DNA from: Scatophagus argus
Lineage: Eukaryota; Chordata; Actinopteri; Scatophagidae
Length of the DNA stretch: 64,000 bases
Direction: 5' to 3'
NCBI RefSeq assembly: GCF_020382885.2
Contig: NC_058496.1
Span: forward strand, 17,154,501 to 17,218,500
Shown: in pieces, positions 26,601 to 35,600 of the stretch
Numbering within the stretch: position 1 is the stretch's first letter
Layout of the letters: each line of letters starts with the position of its first letter
The notes under the pieces: generated by a model
Database searches by the model: none
The model's input: the letters and a program-made list of their open reading frames with translations, nothing else
What the model was told of the DNA's origin: nothing
Translations under genes and position numbers: made by a program

Positions 26601-29600
26601 AATATTTAATGATTTACTTGCAGGGCGGCACGGTGGTGCAGTGGTTAGCATTGTCGCCTCATAGCAAGAGGGGTTCGAATCCCGGTCTATGTGGAGTTTG
26701 CATGTTCTCCCTGTGCCTGCGTGGGTTTTCTCCGGGTACTCCGGCTTCCTCCCACAATACCAAAAACATGCACGTTAGGTTAATTGGCTACTCTAAATTG
26801 CCCCTAGGTGTGAGTGTGAGAGTGTGTGGTTGTTTGTCTTTGTGTGTTGGCCATGCGATTGACTGGCGACCAGTCCAGGGTGTACCCTGCCTCTCGCCCG
26901 TAGTCAGCTGGGATAGACTCCAGCTCCCCCGCGACCCTGACGGATAAGCGGTATAGAAAATGGATGGATTTACTTGCATTTTGTCCTCATAAGTAAGGCG
27001 GGTCCCCACAATGTGACTGTATAAACAGATGTTTGTGTCCACAACTACAGGAATACGTGTCCACACACACACACACACACACTGCTGAGGAAGACAGAGG
27101 ATCCCCAAAGAAGCTCTCATGTAGGGAGCACGATGGGTGAATACAGAAATGTCTGGCTTTTATTTTTCTGAGAATAGCATGAAAAAAGCCTTATAAAGAG
27201 GAAAACTGTTTGAAAGCTTGATACACAAAGAGAGGGAAAAAGGGGTGAAAGAGGGTAAGAGAAACCAATTTCATGCTGTGATCTTTCAACATTTTATAAT
27301 TTGAGTCTGGATGAGCAGGGCTTTTGTTTGTAAGCACAGAGACAAGTTCAGTTGCTGCTTACTTCAACAGATATCACTGCTTTCCAGCTCTCTGCATCTC
27401 TCTCCTCATGTCTCTTTTGTTCCCTTCAAGCCTTTGCTGTTTCTTTATACTTGTTTAACACTCTCCTATTTTTCAAACATGGTTCATAGACATCAGAGGT
27501 GGAGACGGACACCTGGATAAAACCTATTTGAATTAGATATAAATGAAGTTATTCAGCCTGATCTGATTCTACATTAATATTCAACACTGCAGCTCAGAAA
27601 ACAAGATACAAACATTTTGCAACGCCAACAAATTGTTATTTACGGGGCTGCAAGTAATAATCATACTTATGTAAAATGTTGTTGATCCACTATGCAGAGT
27701 AATAGATTATTATTATTATTATTAAAGATTATCACTGGCTGATTCCAGTTTAGTACATCCTCAGTACATCCCATTTTCCTAGTCTTAGATCCTATTCGTG
27801 AGCATGAGTGAATTGCCATTTGTCTTACTTCACTGATTCAGCATAAGTTAATATTCAGTAGCGAGCTGTGGTTTTCACAACTTATTTACTGTAGTTTAGC
27901 AACAAGTAAAGCAATCTGTTTATCAGCAAACTCCATAAATCTCCAAGAGTTCAGGCAAAGAACACCAGAGGGAAAATCAGAAAATATTTTCACTACTGTA
28001 AGATCCAATTTCACTAAAATCAGAAAATAAATTTATGAAGTTGTGTTTTTGTACAGTAATTATTGAGGTCTCCTGAAACACTACACTCCAGCTTTATTGT
28101 TTTTCCAACCTAATTCTTAAAATAAGATAAGATAGACCTTTTTAGTCCCACAGAGATTCTCATTATCATAGCAGCACAAGGATAGCAAAAATGAAGGTGC
28201 AGATAAGTTGAGTAAAAATATGGGAATATTTCACTTTTTTTTCTTGTAGAAAAACTCTACAAGAATGCACACGATATTTACAGTAATTGATGATTTTTAA
28301 ATTATTCGCAGTAAAAGTTGCCGTATTGAACTTGGGGATGGGCGATTATTGCACAATGATTTATTGAAATTCAGTTTATTGTGGAGTGCACGAAGGAAGG
28401 ACCTGCAGTAATTCTCCTTCACATACTTCAGGTGAAGCAGCCTGCAACTGAAAGAGCTGCCCGGTGCTGTCAGGGTCTCATCCAGGGGGTGGGAGTCATT
28501 CTCCAGCAGAGAGGATAGCTTGGCTATCATCCTTCTCTCTCCCACCACCTGCACTGGGCCGAGGGAGCCTCTTAGGATGGAGCTCACCTTCCGAACAATT
28601 TTGTCCAGTCTCTTCCTGTCTGCAGTAGGGATGCTGCTGCCCCAGCAGACCACTCCATAGAATAGGGACGATGGCACCACAGAGTCAAAAATAGAATTGA
28701 GGAGCGCCCCCTGCTCTTCAAAGTGACGGATGCCCTCAGTGTCCACCATGCTGACTTCAGTAAATGGATGAAGTAACCAGATCATGTTAAAACCTTCTGT
28801 GCCCCTATTGGAGAGTTTCCAAAGCGAATAAAAAGACTGGTCAAATTGTGTGATGTAAACATTTACATCAATTTACAAATAAACCTTTTGATTCAACTTT
28901 TGTCTACCATGCTGTACTGTACTTGAACAAATTGTACAACTGAATATTGTCTGCATAATAGTTAGGTTAGGCAAGACCTTTAAAATGACTTCTTATCTTA
29001 GCGAGGGGAGACCAGTATGATGGAAACAGCAAACAGGAAACAACAAGGACAGAACCTTGGGGAACTCCAAAGACATCCAGACACACCAAGACAGTGCCTT
29101 TGTCTTAACAGCAATATATGAGGGACCACAGTGTCAAAGCAACACTGAGTTCTAATAACATCAAAACAGAACATTCCCCTGCATTGCGTCATTTGAGACT
29201 CTGAGAAGAGCCGTTTCCGACTGAAACTTGTCATGAATGTTGAGCTTAACAGCTGTAAATGGTTGTCAAGTAAGTTCTGCTGCTTGACTAATCATAGTGC
29301 CCTTAGAGCCTTATCCACTTGTATCTTCTCTCCCCCACTCTCCTCATCAAATCCTTCAGTTCACGGACTCACTCACGTCGGAGACGACGCTATCGGAGGT
29401 CAGAGTCGGACAGTTCCTCCTGCCAATCTTCCACAGAGGACAGGTAGGAACCCATCCCTCCCCCTTCTCACCTCCAGCACTCCCACAGTTTATCTTATCA
29501 GCCGAGGTGTCTGCTGAGTTCTTGGTCACACTGCAGTGATGACTGATAAGACAGAGGTGACTTCCTGTTCTCAAGCAGGACCAACCCTTATCACAGCTTC

Positions 29601-32600
29601 ACAGGAAATGGCCCCAAATTCGCTCCACAGATCAATGCACTCAATTATAATGACATATTGCAAACTCTTGGACATGTTATAATAGAAAAATGTTGTTTTT
29701 CACAGGTTTTATGGCTTATACTGAACAGGGCTGATGGCATGACAATCTCTTGTAGCCATTGGTGATAATTAATCCTTGAATAATCACTGATCACCACTGT
29801 ATGTCGAATACTGGATTCAAAATAGTAAAATTCACTTTTCAGTTTTCAAACTTAAATTATTCAATATTGAAATATTCTGAAATTAGTGCTTTTAAATCTG
29901 TCTGGAGCTCTTTATTACTAATCTTTACAACTAATCTATATAGCACTCAAGAAACCATTTTCTTAAAGTCTTCTCTTCAAGATAACTTTTTTTTTTTTTT
30001 TCAAAATGGCCACAACAAATGAAAAATTCTCTAAAGTGCAAAATTGGCTGTAACTGAAAACTAAATACAGCATTTTCCCCACAGACACCATCTGCAAAAA
30101 TCTGTGGTGCATCAGGCATTAGGAGACCTCACAGCTGTAGTTGAGGACACCAATGGAGTGCTTGACCAAATGGACATGAAGTGGACACCTGCAACCAAAT
30201 CAGTGTGTAAAACGGCTCCAAAATATCGCTCCATCCTCTCAACTGCCACCGTAAGTACATTTTAGAACTCTTGTCAGTGCAACCCTTGTTCATTTTGATT
30301 TCTCAGTTATGGCCATGCAAAACAATGTGCTGTCAGTGCCTACTGTGAGGCTGTTCAGTTTGGAAAGTTCTTCTCATTAAAAACAGAATATTTACTTCTT
30401 AAGCTCACTATTAATATTTGAATTTCACCTTCTGGTGTTTTTTTTTTTTAAGAATTCTTACCCATGATATGGGTATTCAAAAAATACAATTTAATTTTCA
30501 AAAAATTAATGTTTTCATAGAGTTATAGGTCCAAATCCTTTTCGACATGCACTAAGGGATGAAAATAATAATATCACGTAAACTGAACATGGCCTTGCTC
30601 TGAGCTCCTTAAATTATAATAATAATAAATTATTTATTTTGCAGTAGTTTCTGGAGTTCCTGTTTTCCAGTTTTTAACACCATCATCTTGGTAAAATACT
30701 CCCCACAATATGAATGATACCACAGGAAAAGTCATACATTTTTGAATTCAAATGATAATATTACATTTTCAAAAGCTATTTCTTACCACACATTTATACT
30801 GCTTGATTTTTATTATTGAAAAGGTCAGAACATTTTGTTCAGTAATAATGTTAATGAATATTCAATGTATTTCATGAATTATTTAAACATTTTCTGGTCA
30901 ACCATAGTAAAGATTATTAAAATAAAACACTTGGCTGCACCTTAAAAATATTTCAGTCTTTACTAGAATTGTAGCTATGTGTGCTGTTCTACGTAGCACA
31001 CGGGTGTGAAAACACTTGTGCTGGACAGGAATTAAAGCATTTATTCCTTCGTAAAGAGCAGAAATGATAAATAAAAACAACGTTATTATTAATCTGCATT
31101 TGTTTTGTCAAGCAGCAGACAGGAAGCACTTGTTGCTTTAGGGTTGGGCCGGTTTGAGGAGGGACATAAAGCATTAGTTTCTGCCACACTACATAAACAT
31201 CACAATGCTTCCTGTACTGGCACTCAACACTGTCATTGTGTTCATTTAATGAACAGTAAGGATACTGTGTTGAAGTTTTAAACTAAAACAACAACAACAA
31301 CAAGAAAAAAAGGAAAGGAAAGCAGGTCAGAAAATCTGTTAATCCAAAGATTATTTTTTATTTTCTGCCAAGTCTGATCGATTGAAACCCTGCTGTAAAA
31401 GAGACTACACTTTGTCTGTGATCTAGGTACTTGCACAGTAGTGTTGCCTCCAAGAACCGGGACTGACATGATAGAGCAGGGAAATAAAGACATAATACAG
31501 CCTTTTCACTTCAGACCTTCTTAGTCTCCTCCAGTTATTACGTCTGTTTTGTGTTATAGCAAGCTGGTCAGATTACAGACCTGACTTGGAGCTGAAACGA
31601 AAGCAAAAGAAAACAAATATCTTTAATCTGTGATTGACAACTTCTGCAGACTTTAAGAAGAATTTTTTCTTAAATTTAAATTTAAATTGTGCTGTTTATT
31701 GCAGGTTGATTTTCCTTTTCTTTTTCTTTTTTCTTTCTTTCTTTCTTTTTCTTTTTTTTACAGTGATGTTTTGCAAAGAGCCTCGTAAATATAGTTGTGT
31801 CCCTAAACTCATTGTCTCATGCTTATTGGAGCATGAAATATATTTAATTTCTCTCCAGCAATCATTAAATTATGCTAATAGCACAGATTAATGTTTTTAA
31901 TTACACAACACAGGATTTTAATTGAAATTCAATAAATTAATCCATATATTGAATCATGCCTGGCATTCAATATCCTAAAGTCTTTCAGAAGGGCTGCACA
32001 GTTGCTTACTGAGTGGTAGCCTTACTGTATCAGAATTATTCAGTTGTGTTGGTGTTTATTTATGGATTTAAATTTGGTGAATAATAAACACAATTTTAAA
32101 AGTGCTTCAGAATTATCTTTGCTTAATATTTCTTTCCCAAAAAAGCAATCTATACAGGGAAAGGTAGGTATATTTGGACAGAAAAATCCTCAAAAATATT
32201 AAGAACTGTGTCAATCATTTATGTAAATATAATTTGTGAATTTCTTTTGTGATGGAAGAGTAAAAATGTGGCAACAAAAGGAATAGAATGCACTCAAGAA
32301 CCTGGAGAATAAATACCAAGGCAAGGATGAAATGTTTATTTGCAGGTTGCCTTGTCAAAACACCTTGTGACATCGAGGAATGTCTGTGTTTAAAATTTTT
32401 GTAAGTGAAATCTTTCAGTCTTGAATATGTGCAGATTGTGTGTAGATCAGAGTGGTAAATTTCCCTCAGGGTTGGTCTGTTGTGTTGACTCTAGATAATG
32501 GGAAACCTGCGGGAGGACTGACTGGATAAACCTCTGTGTATCGGAATCAGTAAAGAGAGATCGTAATTTTATGAGACTAGTCCACTATGATGCAGGGATA

Positions 32601-35600
32601 TTCAGTCATCTGCAGTAAAGAAAAAAAAAGCTTTCTGGTTTTGGAGAGCAGTAGTTGTACTCACAAGCACACTTTTAAAGTATTCCTTGACTTTTCGCTC
32701 CTGAAAAACTCCAAAACAATACACTAACTATAGAGGAAAGAAAAAGGAACATGCCAATATAAGTCTAACTGGCTCTGGGTTTGAAGAGAGGGTTATTGTC
32801 TTTTTCTTGCAATTTACGACTCTAATGATGCACTTATGTTGCCCGCTCTTCCCTTTTTCTTACACCTTACCTACTTAAGGAGGAAATCTTGATTGGTAAG
32901 TCGATGCTATCCGCAGATTTAGGGATTTACTTGTAGGTCGGTGCAGGCTAATTGTTTACTTCTTACAGGAGAAAGAGCACAGTCATCTGTCCTTTTCTGA
33001 GGGCTTTCTTAGTTAGACTGATGGGATCTCTCTTTGTCTGCAATCCTTTTCATTTCTACATAATACCCATTTTGTGATGTTTGTTCAATGTTCTTTAAAT
33101 GAGGCTTTTCAGTCGGGGTTTGTTTACTCTTTTTCTCTTCACTCGACTTAGATTCGGTAGATTTTTCCTCGCATAGTTTTTTCTTCTCTGCTCTTTTGTT
33201 GTTTCTTTCATATAATTGTTTTAGTTTAGACTTACTTTATCTAAATTTGTTTCTTGTTGATTTCTTTGACTTTAGTTGAGTTCAGACTTTCTTTTGAAGT
33301 TAATCGCATGCTTCAAATTTGCATGATGTCTTTATCTTTCAAAGTTTTCTGTCCCAAGACAAAAAAAAAGAAAGAAATCTCTTCTCTGTGTTTTCAAGGG
33401 AATATGTTCCTTTGTACTAGAGTATTCACAGTGCATCAAAGCAGATAGCAGGTTTCAGTTATCAACACACACTTGGTTTTAAGCTGCAGCCTGTTCTTGT
33501 CTGTTTGCAGATTTTGTCATCAAAACCTGGAAGTGAGGTTTTACACAGAAAAGGGTCCCAGCATTTACCGAGCCAGACCGATGGTCCGCACGATTACGAT
33601 TCTGGGAATGACACATCTTCGCCACCATCAAGCAAAACTGGTGTTTCTCGGGCGAGTGTCACTGACAACAAGAGGAACCACTGTAAACTGGCCTCGCCAG
33701 ACAAGCTGAAATTCGCTGACAGAGACAATATCTCTGATTCAGGAAACTCTGTTACAAGCTACGCTTCTTTGTGCAAACCTTACGGGGAGGACGGCTTGTC
33801 TGCAACCCTTTTCAGTGGGAACAGCAAGAGGTAATGTTGCGTTTAGAATAACTAATCCATCTGAATTCCCAGAAAAATTCCAAACTGTTTATCTTCTGTT
33901 TCTATGCTCTGTTTTCTCTTTTGAAATATTCATCTTATGGGTGAGAATAAAGGAGAGCATTTCTTAAAAACAACACAGGTTACAGTTTTGACTTTATCAC
34001 TCAAAGCAGTGAAACGTTTTAATGTGTGTCCTTTGCAGAGAGCAGATAACTTTGGGGTGTCATGTAGAGGTTACGAGATCTCCAAAGGCCTCCAGCTGTT
34101 CACAGAGGATGAGCAAATCATCTCGAAGGCGGCTAAAAACCCGGTCATCCAGCAGCCGGAGCAGGAGCAGGTCCTCAGGAAGTTCCAGATACTCCGGACG
34201 TTACACTCGAAGCCTGTCCCCATCATCTTGCAGGTGGATTCACTGATTTTATGTTGTACATCAGCAACAAACACTAATACCCAAGTTACAGTCAGAGCAT
34301 TTCCATTTTCATGTATTTTTAGTAGCACATACAAAAGTAAAAATGTGGGAAGTTATTTAGGGTTGGCACTGTCCAACACTTTGGTCGAGGCTGAAGTATC
34401 TCAACAACTATTAAACTGATTGCATGAAATCAGGTACAGATATCCTCTGGTGCACTATTCTCACTTTGGTGATGCCCATGACTTCTTCTAGCACCACCAT
34501 AAGATTGACATTTACCATGTGGAGTGAAATGTCTTCACACCTTTTGGATTGATCACCATGAAAATTGGTACAGACATTCACGTCTCCCTCAAGATGAATC
34601 AAAATAATTTGTCCTCTATAATGTCACCATCAGGTTACAGTTTCAATTTGTCCAGTACTTTAGTACGGTTTACTTGCAGAACTAAAAACTTTATGTTTAG
34701 CACTCATTAGAAAATATTAGCTTGTTTACATTACAAACCATCAACTCATTACAACTAACACTGTGAGCATGAAGTACAGCCTCAACGAGATACGACCATA
34801 ACTGTGATCTGTTAGTCTGATTCAAACACACTGTGACATGGCTGTACCTGCAATTTTACTTTATATAATCCATGTGCTGCCACTCACTATGACACGTCTG
34901 TTCTGCACTAGAAACGTCCCCATTTCCAGTCTAGATGGACACCTCTAATGGTGATCAAAATCATATGATGTTATCATGTATAGGTAATATGTGTTCAAAA
35001 GGAAGTTGATAAAAAAAAACGCTGATTCATATTTTATTTTGCTGAAATTTGTGCAGTGTTTAAAACCATTGTTGCTTTGCACAATTCTAGGAAATAACTG
35101 TCATCTTTTTTGGTTGGCAGCTCATATTCACGCTCACCAAGTTATTCATCTGATTTGAGCCGACGAGGCAGCGTGGCCAGCCTGAGCTCTAGAGGAAGCT
35201 ACTCCCGATACAAGGCTGACAGGTAAACTTTACAGTGTTTCAGCAGTAATGACTCCTCATTAGTGGTGTACAAGAACAAATACACTATATAGACAAAGGT
35301 ATTGGGACACCTGACCATTACGCCAACAGGGACTTTAATGACATAGATATTAATATGGAGTTGACCCCCCCCCCCCCCGTTGGAACTACAACACCTTCCA
35401 CTCTTCTGGGAAGGCTTTCCACAACATTTTTGAAGTGTTTCTGTGGGGATTTTTGCCCATCCATGCAGTAGAGTATTTGTTCTTCATTCCAGTTCATCCC
35501 AAAGGTGTTTGATGGGGTTGAGGTCAGGACTGTGTGCAAGCCAGTCAAGTTCTTCCACACCAAACTCATCAAACCATGTCTTTATGGACTTTGCTTTTTG

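Larger units (their letters stand above)
26390..29359 (+). other. srrm4: srrm4 intron with SINE and antisense LINE
   Basis: No coding exon is recognised. It contains a full-looking SINE with target-site duplication, CA repeats and an antisense LINE 3' piece. The rest is plain AT-rich sequence. Confidence 0.7.

Noticed and set aside
26623-26966. SINE head considered as a tRNA gene
   Set aside because: A- and B-box-like motifs are present, but no full cloverleaf is apparent and the body is the standard fish SINE sequence with a target duplication.
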